Shown piece after piece: positions 25,911-34,408 of a stretch of DNA of 64,000 bases. The DNA is taken from NCBI GenBank assembly GCA_044229235.1, contig JBGATH010000010.1, positions 1 through 64,000 of the forward strand. The letters run 5' to 3'. The notes below the pieces were generated by a model. It worked only from the letters and a program-made list of their open reading frames with translations. It did no database searches and was not told where the DNA came from. Within the stretch, counting starts at the first letter, position 1. The number at the start of each line of letters is the position of its first letter. Origin of the DNA: UKL13-2 sp044229235. Its GTDB lineage: Bacteria; Pseudomonadota; Gammaproteobacteria; Burkholderiales; Usitatibacteraceae. Position numbers and translations under genes: made by a program.

Positions 25911-25977
25911 GAAACTCCAGCACCGGCGCGCCTTCCCGGGAAGAAATGCCTGAGAAGGCGCGCCAATGCTGGGGTTT
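25911..25977. repeat. Copy 4 of dispersed palindrome
   Basis: AAACTCCAGCACCGGCGCGC pairs with GGCGCGCCAATGCTGGGGTTT. Both outer ends (AAACTCCAGC and GCTGGGGTTT) are intact, which defines the full element length of about 65 bases. It lies between the SMR gene and the DUF3365 gene. Confidence 0.75.
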
Positions 25978-26000
25978 ATCGTTCTGGTGCGGGCCGGGGA

Positions 26001-26711
26001 CTAATCGGCGCGGCGCGGAATCAGCAGGTTCACCACCAGCAGCAGCACCACAAAAATGGCGCCGAAGATGGCCGCAATGCTGGTCAGGGTGCGCTTGGCA
26101 GCGGCGTCCTGCTCGAAGGCCGGCACCACGATGATCTGCGCGCCGACGATCTGGTTGAGTTTCCAGCCGTAACCGCCCTTTTCGCCGTAGATGGCGCGCA
26201 TGGTGGCAGGCGCCACGTCCGGGGTGTTGTGGCAGGCGAGGCAGGCCGGGTTCTTGATCTGGATGGGCCGCGCCACATAGTAGTAGCGGCTCTGATTGCG
26301 ATACAGCTCGCCGGTAGTCTCGGTGAGCGCAGGATCATCGGTGAAGCGGCCGATGATGCCGCGCTCGGTTTCATCCGCCAGGTCGCGCGGGTTGGTCGGG
26401 TCGAGCACGGCTTCCTTGTATTTGAAGTTGCTGAATTTCTTGCGGAAGCGTTCAAAGGTTTCGGTGGCGGCAAACGCCGGCACCGTCTGCGGCAGGAATT
26501 TTTGCTCCAGCATCGGGTCGAGCTGGGGCTTGATCTGGTCCACGGTGTAGCTGCGCACCGCGAGGGCGCTTTCCATGAGGATGCTGGCCTGGCGTACCAC
26601 GTGTTCGTTGTTTTCCCTGCGCACGACACCTTCAAGGTACCAGCCGCCGCCGGCGGCGAAGAGCGCGAACAAAAGAATGAGGACCAGATTGATTTTGAGT
26701 CGTGAGTTCAT
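26001..26711 (-). CDS. DUF3365 (Tll0287-like) haem-sensor domain protein
   Basis: The 236-residue protein has an N-terminal transmembrane helix (about 8-26), a periplasmic DUF3365 domain with a single c-type haem motif CLACH (about residue 156-160), and a second transmembrane helix near the C-terminus. DUF3365 domains related to cyanobacterial Tll0287 bind one haem c and are proposed redox or gas sensors. Here there is no kinase or cyclase domain, so it would have to signal through a partner or serve electron transfer. The start at 26711 places the first helix at the N-terminus. Confidence 0.8.
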   Translation of the reverse strand: MNSRLKINLVLILLFALFAAGGGWYLEGVVRRENNEHVVRQASILMESALAVRSYTVDQIKPQLDPMLEQKFLPQTVPAFAATETFERFRKKFSNFKYKEAVLDPTNPRDLADETERGIIGRFTDDPALTETTGELYRNQSRYYYVARPIQIKNPACLACHNTPDVAPATMRAIYGEKGGYGWKLNQIVGAQIIVVPAFEQDAAAKRTLTSIAAIFGAIFVVLLLVVNLLIPRRAD

Positions 26712-26839
26712 GGTGTGAGGTTCGGTTTCTCGGAAGTTGAAATCAGTGCAGCCTGGCGGCGGCCGCGCGACGCAGGCAAACACCTACGCAGGCACGGTCC
26801 GGTTGGATGTGCCGCGAAAAGCTGCGCTTTTTCGGGACT

Positions 26840-27742
26840 TCAGGAGTACGCGGCGACCAGCATTTCCACGAAGCGGCCGGGGGAGATGAATGCTTTGCCC
26901 CACTTCTCGTCGTATTCCGCCGACGGGTTGGCGGCCTTGATCTCTTCCAGCTTCTTGCCCGCTTTCATCAGCGCCTTGATGCGGCCGGTGACGGTGGCGA
27001 GCATGTCGCGGTATGCCTTCAGGTCGGCCTTGGTGGCCACGGGACCGTGGCCGGGAATGATTTTGGTGTTGTCGTCAGCCACGGCAAGCACTTTTTCGGC
27101 CACGGCGATGACGCCGTCGGGATTGCCGCCGCTGGACACGTCAATGAACGGATACCAGCCGTTGAAGTAGGTGTCGCCCATGTGAATGACATTGGCTTTG
27201 CGGAAATGCACGATGGTGTCGCCGTCGGTGTGGGCGGCCGGCACATGGAAGCCGTTGATCTCGTCGCCATTCAAATGAAAGGTCACGTCGCTCGAAAAGG
27301 TGATGACCGGCAGCGCTTCCTTGGGCGAGGGCGGCACTTTCGACTGCAGCAGCTTGATGAACTGTTCGCTGGACATGCGCTTCCTGACGTTGTCGTGCGC
27401 CACGATGATCACGCCCTGCTTGCCCATGTTTTCGTTGCCGCCGGTGTGATCGCCATGCCAGTGCGTGTTCAGCAGAAACTTGACCGGTTTGTCGGTGATG
27501 GCTTTAAGCGCGGCCAGGATCTTGGGGGTAACCGGTGCGTACTGGTCGTCGATGAGAAACAGCGCGTCGTCACCCACCGAGACGCCGATATTGCCGCCGG
27601 CGCCAAACAGCACATAGGTATTTGCCCCGAGCTTCTCGGTCTTGATCTCGACCTTGTCGAAGTTTTGCTGGGCCAGTGTTGAACCGGCGAACATTGCACA
27701 GGCGACGAACAGGGCTGACGTGAATGGTTTTGATAAGGACAT
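26840..27742 (-). CDS. Exported metallo-beta-lactamase-fold hydrolase
   Basis: The 300-residue protein has a signal peptide (about 1-25) and the metallo-beta-lactamase fold: NTHWHGDHTGGN supplies three metal ligands, AHTDGDT a further His, and IIPGHGP the last His. The periplasmic location and NTHWHGDHTGG pattern fit the broad cyclase/beta-lactamase-like group; the substrate is unknown and a resistance role should not be assumed. The start at 27742 gives the proper signal peptide. It is separated from the DUF3365 gene by 128 bases on the same strand. Confidence 0.85.
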   Translation of the reverse strand: MSLSKPFTSALFVACAMFAGSTLAQQNFDKVEIKTEKLGANTYVLFGAGGNIGVSVGDDALFLIDDQYAPVTPKILAALKAITDKPVKFLLNTHWHGDHTGGNENMGKQGVIIVAHDNVRKRMSSEQFIKLLQSKVPPSPKEALPVITFSSDVTFHLNGDEINGFHVPAAHTDGDTIVHFRKANVIHMGDTYFNGWYPFIDVSSGGNPDGVIAVAEKVLAVADDNTKIIPGHGPVATKADLKAYRDMLATVTGRIKALMKAGKKLEEIKAANPSAEYDEKWGKAFISPGRFVEMLVAAYS

Positions 27743-27998
27743 GGCGCGCTCCAAATTTTTCGGGGGCAACAGTGGCGGAGGGGGTGGACTCGATCAACCG
27801 ACGAATTATGCAGGATAGGCGTCAGAAATTTGCGTATGGTCAAGTTTCACAAGAATCCTTCATTTCTTCACCGCAATTTTCGTGTTTTCGGTGGGCGGAA
27901 TTCGCCCGATACGATTTTGTCTTTGGGCTGGGGGCAACATGTTTACCGCGTCCGTTTTGCGATTGGTCAAGAATGGCGATCCGACGCTGAAAGGCGGG

Positions 27999-28015
27999 TG
28001 TCGGAATACTTTACA
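27999..28015 (+). promoter_or_regulatory. TGTCGG-N5-TTTACA motif, candidate enhancer-binding site
   Basis: TGTCGG-AATAC-TTTACA ends 63 bases before the -24 element of the sigma-54 promoter. The same TGTCGG-N5-TTTACA pattern occurs upstream of the other PEP-CTERM gene in this window (50048-50064). A PrsR-type activator site is the inferred role. Confidence 0.5.
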
Positions 28016-28078
28016 GACGGTGCATCCCGGGGAAGGGGAAAGCACGTAAGTATTTGAATGGCTGACAATAGTTCGTGG

Positions 28079-28094
28079 TGGCACGGCAATTGCT
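28079..28094 (+). promoter_or_regulatory. Sigma-54 (RpoN) promoter
   Basis: TGGCACG-GCAA-TTGCT is a full match to the -24/-12 consensus TGGCACG-N4-TTGCW. It lies 78 bases before the ATG of the PEP-CTERM gene, predicting a leader of about 65-70 bases. The remaining part of the 430-base spacer from 27743 holds no recognised gene. Confidence 0.85.
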
Positions 28095-28172
28095 GCTACC
28101 ATGTAGCGATGCATGTTGTCGATCCAAATTCTTTAAGTCGCAACCATCGCGCAACCTTATCGGAATCTGAAC

Positions 28173-28802
28173 ATGAACACGCTCACAAGAAAAATCGCCA
28201 CACTCCTCGGTACAGCGGTCGTTGCAATGTTTGCTACGGCGAGTCAGGCAATCCCGCTGACTGCATCCGGTAACACGTATAACTTCTCCTGGGCCAATAC
28301 CAGCCCGGCGGGTCCGGTAACCGGCTACGGAACCATGACGGTGACCGGTGGCTGGAATAGCTCCCTGCTGTCGATCCTCATCAGCCTGACCAACACGTCT
28401 CCGTTGACCAACGAGCGTCTCACGTCGTTCGGTTTCGGCATTAACCCGAATGCCACTGGGGTGACAATAGTCGATGCCACTGACGGCGGCATCATATCCG
28501 GTTCCTTGAGTTCCATTCCCAGCCTGGCACTGATCGAAGTCTGCCTATGGGGTGGCCAGAACTGCTCCGGCGGCAGTAACGGCGGCATCTATGGCGCGGG
28601 CGGCACGGATACTTTTATCGCCAACATTACGGGTACCTGGGGCAACTTGGTCGATATCAATCCGATCGGTTTCAAGTACCAGACTGGTGCCGGCTCGGTC
28701 GAGTTCTATACGCCGGGTAACAGTGTGCCGGAACCCGGTTCACTGGCGCTGCTCGGTTTGGGCCTTGCCGGATTGGGGTTTGCCCGTCGCAAGAAAGCCT
28801 AG
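28173..28802 (+). CDS. PEP-CTERM sorting domain protein
   Basis: The 209-residue protein has a signal peptide (about 1-26, ending SQA-IP) and a classic PEP-CTERM tail: VPEPGSLALLGLGLAG, a hydrophobic helix and the basic end RRKKA. Such proteins are cut by exosortase and end up on the cell surface or in the floc/biofilm matrix. The middle is Gly/Thr/Asn-rich with a Cys pair (CLWGGQNC); it may belong to the so-called cistern group, which I cannot confirm. It has its own sigma-54 promoter and terminator. No exosortase gene is in the window. Confidence 0.88.
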   Translation: MNTLTRKIATLLGTAVVAMFATASQAIPLTASGNTYNFSWANTSPAGPVTGYGTMTVTGGWNSSLLSILISLTNTSPLTNERLTSFGFGINPNATGVTIVDATDGGIISGSLSSIPSLALIEVCLWGGQNCSGGSNGGIYGAGGTDTFIANITGTWGNLVDINPIGFKYQTGAGSVEFYTPGNSVPEPGSLALLGLGLAGLGFARRKKA

Positions 28803-28821
28803 GGGAGTAATCCTCTGATAC

Positions 28822-28849
28822 AACCCCGCTTCGGCGGGGTTTTGTTTTT
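28822..28849 (+). terminator. Rho-independent terminator of the PEP-CTERM gene
   Basis: AACCCCGC-TTC-GGCGGGGTT is a tight hairpin followed by TTGTTTTT, 20 bases after the stop codon. Confidence 0.9.
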
Positions 28850-28902
28850 CCAGCATCGAAAGTGACCACCGGCGAGTACCTTTCAATGGCGAATGGCTTG
28901 GC

Positions 28903-30033
28903 CTAAACCCCCGGTGGCGGATCGGGCTCCCCCTTCGCCTGCCGCCACAGCCTCTCGATGGCGGCCTGCAGGACAAAGCTGGCAAATGCCACTTGCCGGG
29001 CGGGGTCATCGGCCGCGAATCTGGTTTTCCATTCCGCCAGCGTCACGCGCCGCTTCGTTTCCTCGAGGGTGGCGCCATCCGCCACGGCTGCCTTCACTTC
29101 CGCTACCAGCGCCTGCAGCAGGGCGCGTACCGATCGCAGCGCCACGTGATCGCGCTGCAGCGGGCCGTGTCCGGGCAGCAGCGTGTCGGCATCGAGCGCA
29201 TCCACCTTGCCTAGGGTCTCGGCCCACTGCTCGTAATAGGAGCCGAAGGCAAACGGGATCGGCAGCACCAGCAGGTCGCCGGTGGCGACGATGTGCTCTC
29301 GGGGCAGGTACACCACGACATCGCCGCGCGTATTGCCCAGGCCCAGCCAAAGCAGTTCGATGCGCCGTTCGCCACGCTGCAATACCAGCTTGTCGGTGAA
29401 GGTGACCGTCGGCGGTGCTTCGCGCAGCGCGCGAAACTTGGGCAGGTCGGACTGGAAAAAGGTGACGATGTCCTGCACGCGCTGGCGGCGCCCCTCATCC
29501 AGAATCTTGCCGTCGTCATCCTTGCCGGCATCGCGCCAACGCTGGTACTTGGCCAGGCTTTGTTCCATGCCGGCGATCGACTTCGGCCGCGCGGCGTAGG
29601 TTCGCTCGAGGATGTCGGTGCGCGTGTCGCGATGGGCGATGATCTCGGCCTGGGGCCACAGCTCGCGATAGGCTGAGTTGCCGCCATGGTGGTCGTCGTG
29701 CCAGTGGGTGTTGATGACATAGCGTACCGGCAGGGGCGTGAGCTTCTTCACTTCAGCCGCCATCAGCCGGCCGGTCTCGGCAAAGATGCCGGTGTCGACC
29801 ACCACCACATCGTCAGCATTGATGATGAACAGCGCGTTGCTCTCGATGGGATTTTCCAGCGGGTTCTTCCAGACGAAGGCATGTATGCCGTCGGCGAGGC
29901 GAATGACCTCGTAGGCCTTAGCTGGTGAGGCGGCCTGCGCGAATGCGCAGTGGCCGGGCATCACCGACAGCAGGCCGCAGAGGAACAGTCGCAGCAGGGA
30001 TTGCAGGCGCGGGGCGCCGGGCAGGTACCGCAT
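28903..30033 (-). CDS. Exported metallo-beta-lactamase-fold hydrolase
   Basis: The 376-residue protein has a signal peptide (about 1-33, ending AFAQA) and a metallo-beta-lactamase domain with NTHWHDDHHGGN, a GNTRGD segment near the third ligand position and LLPGHGPL. Compared with the 26.8-kb paralogue it has a longer C-terminal helical region (about 300-376). Its substrate is unknown. GGGAG seven bases before the ATG at 30033 supports this start; the open frame further upstream is not coding. Confidence 0.83.
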   Translation of the reverse strand: MRYLPGAPRLQSLLRLFLCGLLSVMPGHCAFAQAASPAKAYEVIRLADGIHAFVWKNPLENPIESNALFIINADDVVVVDTGIFAETGRLMAAEVKKLTPLPVRYVINTHWHDDHHGGNSAYRELWPQAEIIAHRDTRTDILERTYAARPKSIAGMEQSLAKYQRWRDAGKDDDGKILDEGRRQRVQDIVTFFQSDLPKFRALREAPPTVTFTDKLVLQRGERRIELLWLGLGNTRGDVVVYLPREHIVATGDLLVLPIPFAFGSYYEQWAETLGKVDALDADTLLPGHGPLQRDHVALRSVRALLQALVAEVKAAVADGATLEETKRRVTLAEWKTRFAADDPARQVAFASFVLQAAIERLWRQAKGEPDPPPGV

Positions 30034-30145
30034 GGTGGTTGCTCCCGCTGGCATCGATGGGTGATGCCGCGACGATACCCAATCGGCGCGACGCCGGGTG
30101 CCACGGCACGAAACGGTTTGTGGCGCTGTGTTGCCGGAACGCCGT

Positions 30146-31735
30146 TCAGGAACTGCAGGACAGCGCCGAGCAGCCGGGTCGGTTGCGCGCCCACTCGGGC
30201 CTGCGCGCGGCGAGCTCCTCATGTTCCGGCTGGTCATCGTAGGGATGCTCGAGCACCGTCATGAGCCGCTGCAGCACGCTGGCATCGCCCGCCGCCAAGG
30301 CATCGATGGCCTGTTGCGCGAGGTAATTACGTGGCACGTACTTCGGGTTAGTGCGGTTCATGACCGCGCGGCGCTCGGCAGGGTCCATGGCGTCGCGACG
30401 CACGCGCTCGCCGTACTTGCGCAACCACTGCGCCAGCCGTTCGCGGACGGCGGACTGATGGGCGTTGTCGTCGTACCAGGCCTTGGCCAGCGGCGCGACC
30501 AGCGCGATGTCGCTGGCGTCGGCAGCCACGGGTACATCGGCAAGCCCGCGAAAGAACAGCGGCATATCGGTTTCGGTTTGCTGCAACAGTTCGAACAATT
30601 CGCCAAGCAGGGGCTCATCGCGTTCAGCCTCACCGCCGGACTTGAGTTCCAGCTCCCGCCAACCCAGCTTGTCGGCCAGCATGCGCCGCGCCTCACGGTG
30701 GAAAGTCTGTTCGAACATCTTCAGCCCGCGATAAAGCGGTGCCTCATCATTGAGAAGTGGAAACAGCGCACTTGCCAGCCGCGACAGGTTCCACCGCGCA
30801 ATCTGCGGCTGCGCGCCGTAGGCGTAGCGCCGGCCCTCAGCGTCGGTGGTGTTCGGTGTCCAGTCTGGTTCGAAGCCTTCCAGCCAGCCGTACGGACCGT
30901 AATCGATGGTCAGGCCGAGGATGGACATGTTGTCGGTGTTCATCACCCCATGCACGAAACCCACCCGCATCCAGTGCGCCACCATCACCGCCGTGCGGCG
31001 GCAGATTTCCTCGAACCACAGCGCGACGCCATTCTCCTCCCCGGCCAGTTCCGGGTAATGCATGCGCAGCACATAGTCGACCAGCTGCTTGAGCAGTTCG
31101 GGCTCCTTTTGTGCAGCGAGAATTTCGAAATTACCGAAGCGGATGAACGAGGGCGCGACCCGGCAGACGATGGCGCCGGGTTCGGCCTCGGGCCGGCCGT
31201 CGTAGAACATGTCGCGGATCACCGCCTCGCCCGTGCCCACCAGCGAGAGGGCGCGCGTGGTCGGCACACCCAGGTAGTGCATGGCCTCGCTGCAGAGGAA
31301 TTCGCGCACCGAGGAGCGCAGCACCGCCCGACCGTCTGCGGTGCGCGAGTAAGGCGTGCGACCGGCGCCTTTGAGTTGCAGTTCGCGGCGCTGCCCGTCC
31401 GGGCCGATGGTTTCGCCGAGCGTGATGGCACGGCCGTCGCCGAGTTGTCCCGCCCAGTTGCCGAACTGGTGACCGCCGTAGCGCGCCGCGTAGGGCGACA
31501 TGCCGGCCAGCACGCGATTGCCGCCAAGAATCTCCGACGCGCCTTCTGCGGATGCGAGGCCGAGTTGGCTGGCCACCGCATCCGACCAGGCCAGCAATTG
31601 CGGCTCACGCACCGGCGTCGGTGTGACCGGTGTGAACAGCGCGCCGCGTACCTGGCGAACGACATTTTCTGTTATCGGATCGGCGGGGAGGTCGCGGACG
31701 AAGGAGTTGTCGAAGCGGAGGCTGGCGAGGTTCAT
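30146..31735 (-). CDS. selO: Protein adenylyltransferase SelO (YdiU family)
   Basis: The 529-residue pseudokinase-fold enzyme transfers AMP to protein Ser/Thr/Tyr and is linked to redox stress. The GAGRTPYSRTADGRAVLRSS segment is the nucleotide-binding region with flipped ATP orientation, and MNTDNMSILGLTIDYGPYG holds the conserved Asn and Asp metal ligands. The C-terminus has two Cys (GCSALSCSS) where the redox-active residue lies (Sec in animal SelO). Length is normal. It stands alone on the minus strand. Confidence 0.92.
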   Translation of the reverse strand: MNLASLRFDNSFVRDLPADPITENVVRQVRGALFTPVTPTPVREPQLLAWSDAVASQLGLASAEGASEILGGNRVLAGMSPYAARYGGHQFGNWAGQLGDGRAITLGETIGPDGQRRELQLKGAGRTPYSRTADGRAVLRSSVREFLCSEAMHYLGVPTTRALSLVGTGEAVIRDMFYDGRPEAEPGAIVCRVAPSFIRFGNFEILAAQKEPELLKQLVDYVLRMHYPELAGEENGVALWFEEICRRTAVMVAHWMRVGFVHGVMNTDNMSILGLTIDYGPYGWLEGFEPDWTPNTTDAEGRRYAYGAQPQIARWNLSRLASALFPLLNDEAPLYRGLKMFEQTFHREARRMLADKLGWRELELKSGGEAERDEPLLGELFELLQQTETDMPLFFRGLADVPVAADASDIALVAPLAKAWYDDNAHQSAVRERLAQWLRKYGERVRRDAMDPAERRAVMNRTNPKYVPRNYLAQQAIDALAAGDASVLQRLMTVLEHPYDDQPEHEELAARRPEWARNRPGCSALSCSS

Positions 31736-31846
31736 GATTTCGATAAAGGCCGCAATGACGGGCGGGTGCGGAAGCTTGAGATCGGTTAGGTGAGGGCCGG
31801 CAACGGGACTTCAATCTTGCAGTAGTCGCAAAGTAATTTCGCTTCC

Positions 31847-31918
31847 TTCCCCGGCGCAGGCCGGGGCCCAATTTTCTCTTAAGCGCACGAACTTGGACCC
31901 CGGCCTGCGCCGGGAAAG
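31847..31918. repeat. Inverted pair of GC-rich palindromes
   Basis: TTCCCCGGCGCAGGCCGGGG (from 31848) and CCCCGGCCTGCGCCGGGAA (31899-31917) are inverted copies of one unit about 24 bases apart and can fold into a long hairpin. They belong to a different family from the ~60-base palindromes. Confidence 0.7.
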
Positions 31919-31971
31919 GCTACTGCACCGATTCTTGTTGCCTCCATGAAGGCCGCAGACGAGTTGCGGAA

Positions 31972-32034
31972 TCAAGCATTGGCGCGCCACCTGGGCCATT
32001 TGTGTCCGGAGAGGCGCGCCAATGCTTGTGTTTT
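31972..32034. repeat. Copy 5 of dispersed palindrome
   Basis: CAAGCATTGGCGCGCC pairs with GGCGCGCCAATGCTTG around ACCTGGGCCATTTGTGTCCGG. The outer 16 bases on each side are perfectly complementary, making this the most symmetrical copy. The 314-base gap 31736-32049 contains this, the previous hairpin pair and no gene. Confidence 0.8.
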
Positions 32035-32049
32035 GAGGTCGGGTGCGGG

Positions 32050-32976
32050 CTAACGCGTCAACGCATCACGGAAAGCCTGCACCACCGCCTTGCCCGGCAC
32101 GGTCCACGGCGAAATCAGTTCGAAATGGCCTGCGTCCGGCAACACCACCAACTCGATGCTTTCACCCTTGGCCTTGGCCTGCGTCTGATAGCGCATGCCC
32201 AGTGCCGGCGGCACGATGCCATCGTATATGCCGTGAATCATGAATTGCTTCACGCCGATCGGCAGCAGTTCCGAAGGTGACGTGTCGCGAAACGGCGCGA
32301 GCTTGTCGGTGCTGCTGCGTTTTTTCTGGTCGACCAGCAGTTCCACCGTGTCGTCGCCGCAGGCGTGGGCGCCGGCCTTGGCGAAGTGCGACAGGTCGCT
32401 GATGGCGGCGATGCCGATGACCCTCTGTATCGGCAGCGGCGCTTCGGTTTTGAGGATGCTGCCGGCCGGCAATTTCGGCCGCGCGGCCAGCCACAGGGCC
32501 AGGTGCCCGCCGGCGGAGTGGCCGGTAGCGATGACGCGATCAAGATCCAGATGGTACTTGCCGGCGATGCTGCGCAGGAAGTCGGTAGCGTGCGCGGCAT
32601 CGAGAAAGGTGCCTGGATAGCCGCCGCCTGGATGGCCCACGCGCCGGTACTCGATTTCCCAGACGGCAAAACCGGCGTTGCGGATCGCATCGGCAAGGTA
32701 GTGTGTCAGCTCGACACCGGGGTAGATCGACAGCCAGCAGCCGCCGTGAATCAGCACCACCACCGGATGCGCGCCGCCGTCCTTGCGCGCCGGCGGTAGC
32801 CACAGGTCGCCGAACTGCAGCGCGTCGCTGCCGTAGGCGATGCGGGCATCCGCCTTGGGAGCGGGGTGCTTCATGACTTCGGTGAAGGTGAGAAGTTGCG
32901 CGTCGGCGGGCGGGTTGCACATCAGCAGCGTTCCGGTAAACAGGGAAAAGACGAGCGCGCGAAGCTGCTGAAGCAT
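32050..32976 (-). CDS. Exported alpha/beta hydrolase
   Basis: The 308-residue protein has a signal peptide (about 1-26) and an alpha/beta-hydrolase domain of the prolyl-oligopeptidase/acetyl-esterase type. HGGCWL forms the oxyanion hole, TGHSAGGHLALW holds the Ser nucleophile, and GHFELI carries the catalytic His; Asp in IYDGIVPP is the likely acid. It resembles kynurenine formamidase-like and BD-FAE-like esterases. The start at 32976 is 2 bases after the preceding stop, so it is probably co-transcribed with the small helical protein. Confidence 0.83.
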   Translation of the reverse strand: MLQQLRALVFSLFTGTLLMCNPPADAQLLTFTEVMKHPAPKADARIAYGSDALQFGDLWLPPARKDGGAHPVVVLIHGGCWLSIYPGVELTHYLADAIRNAGFAVWEIEYRRVGHPGGGYPGTFLDAAHATDFLRSIAGKYHLDLDRVIATGHSAGGHLALWLAARPKLPAGSILKTEAPLPIQRVIGIAAISDLSHFAKAGAHACGDDTVELLVDQKKRSSTDKLAPFRDTSPSELLPIGVKQFMIHGIYDGIVPPALGMRYQTQAKAKGESIELVVLPDAGHFELISPWTVPGKAVVQAFRDALTR

Positions 32977-32978
32977 GC

Positions 32979-33425
32979 TCAGCGCCCGCGCTTTCGGCGT
33001 ACATCGGTTTCGTATTCCAGGCGCAGCAGCAGTTTCTCGGCTTCGCGTTCCGCCTCGCGGTGCAGCTCCGGGTACGCGCCCTTGAGCACGTTCCACTCGC
33101 GGTGCGCGAAATGGCTGCGCAATTGTTCCAGCGCCGCCACGCTGTGTGCGCGCCGCAGTTCCAGGACTTGGCCTTCCATGAGCTGACGCAAACGCAACTC
33201 GGCCGCGATATCCAGCTGGTGCAGGGCGCGAATTTCCTGCATTTTGGGGCGCAGCACGTCGGGCACCATCACGTCCTTCAATTGGATGACGTCCTTCATG
33301 TGGCTGTTCTGCCGGATCTTGGTCATGCGCATGCTGCACTCGGTTTCCAGCAGCTCGAGCTCCTTGGCGATGCTGGCGTCAACATCATGAATGCGTTGCT
33401 TGCGGCGTTCGACAAATTCGGGCAT
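32979..33425 (-). CDS. Hypothetical helical protein
   Basis: I do not recognise a family for this 148-residue protein. It is rich in Glu, Arg and Leu, lacks a signal peptide and membrane segments, and most of it (about 10-140) is predicted by eye to be alpha-helical with heptad-like spacing, for example LELLETECSMRM and LRLRQLMEGQVLELR. It is strongly charged at the C-terminus (RRKRGR). It precedes the exported hydrolase by 2 bases. The ATG at 33425 begins the recognisable helical part. Confidence 0.6.
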   Translation of the reverse strand: MPEFVERRKQRIHDVDASIAKELELLETECSMRMTKIRQNSHMKDVIQLKDVMVPDVLRPKMQEIRALHQLDIAAELRLRQLMEGQVLELRRAHSVAALEQLRSHFAHREWNVLKGAYPELHREAEREAEKLLLRLEYETDVRRKRGR

Positions 33426-33567
33426 GGGAAAGGGCGCGAAAGAATCGCAAAGTGGGGTATGGCAGGAGTAGACCATCGGGCGCGCAAACAATTCCCACCC
33501 GGACGGGTGGGGCGCAGACGTAAAATAAGTGTACTCCTTCTTCTCGCCGTTCCGTCCGGCAGCCGCC

Positions 33568-34389
33568 ATGAACCTCCCCACCCTGAACAGCCTGCAACTG
33601 ACCATCGACGGCGCCATCGCCGAGGTGCGCATCAACCGTCCCGCCAAGGCCAACGCCATGAGCCGCGAAGTGTGGGAAGAGTTGCGCATCGCCTTCGACT
33701 GGATCGACGCGGAACCGACATTGCGCGCGGCGATTCTGGCCGGCAATGGCGCGCACTTCTGCTCGGGCATCGATCTTGCGATGATGGTCGGCATTGCCGA
33801 TGAGGTCGACGGTGACTGCGAAGGCCGCAAGCGCGAAAAACTGCGGCGGGTGATTCTCGACCTGCAGGACACGCTCACCAGCCTGGAACGCTGCCGCAAG
33901 CCGGTGCTGGCGGCCGTGCACGGCGCCTGCATCGGTGGCGGCATCGACCTCATCTGCTGTGCCGACATGCGTTACTGCTCGGCAGACGCGACGTTTTCAA
34001 TCAAGGAAGTCGACATCGGCATGACCGCCGACGTGGGCACCCTGCAGCGCCTGCCGAAACTGATCGGCGAAGGCCTGGTGCGCGAACTGGCCTACACGGC
34101 GCGCAACTTCGGCGCGCAGGAGGCACGGGAAGCCGGGCTGGTGAATCGGGTGTTCGACAATGGTGAGGCGCTGCTGGCCGGCGTAAGGGAAATCGCCGCG
34201 CTGATTGCCTCGAAGTCGCCGCTGTCGGTGCGCGGCACCAAGGAAATGATCAGCTACGCGCGCGACCACTCGGTGGCCGACAGCCTCAATTACATCGCCA
34301 CCTGGAATGCCGCCATGCTGATGTCGTCGGACCTCACCGAGGCGATGATGGCAGGGATGCAGAAGCAGACACCGAAGTTTCGCGACTGA
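33568..34389 (+). CDS. Crotonase, probable delta(3,5)-delta(2,4)-dienoyl-CoA isomerase
   Basis: The 273-residue enzyme is a crotonase-fold protein. FCSGIDLAMM (about 62-71) and GACIGGGIDLICCADMRYC (about 112-130) form the oxyanion-hole region. KEVDIGMTADVGTLQRLPK matches the dienoyl-CoA isomerase (ECH1) pattern, where two acidic residues move the double bonds; ordinary enoyl-CoA hydratases have Glu at other positions. It would help in oxidation of unsaturated fatty acids. The ATG at 33568 follows a 142-base divergent promoter region. Confidence 0.82.
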   Translation: MNLPTLNSLQLTIDGAIAEVRINRPAKANAMSREVWEELRIAFDWIDAEPTLRAAILAGNGAHFCSGIDLAMMVGIADEVDGDCEGRKREKLRRVILDLQDTLTSLERCRKPVLAAVHGACIGGGIDLICCADMRYCSADATFSIKEVDIGMTADVGTLQRLPKLIGEGLVRELAYTARNFGAQEAREAGLVNRVFDNGEALLAGVREIAALIASKSPLSVRGTKEMISYARDHSVADSLNYIATWNAAMLMSSDLTEAMMAGMQKQTPKFRD

Positions 34390-34408
34390 ACACGCCGACG
34401 ATTCGACG

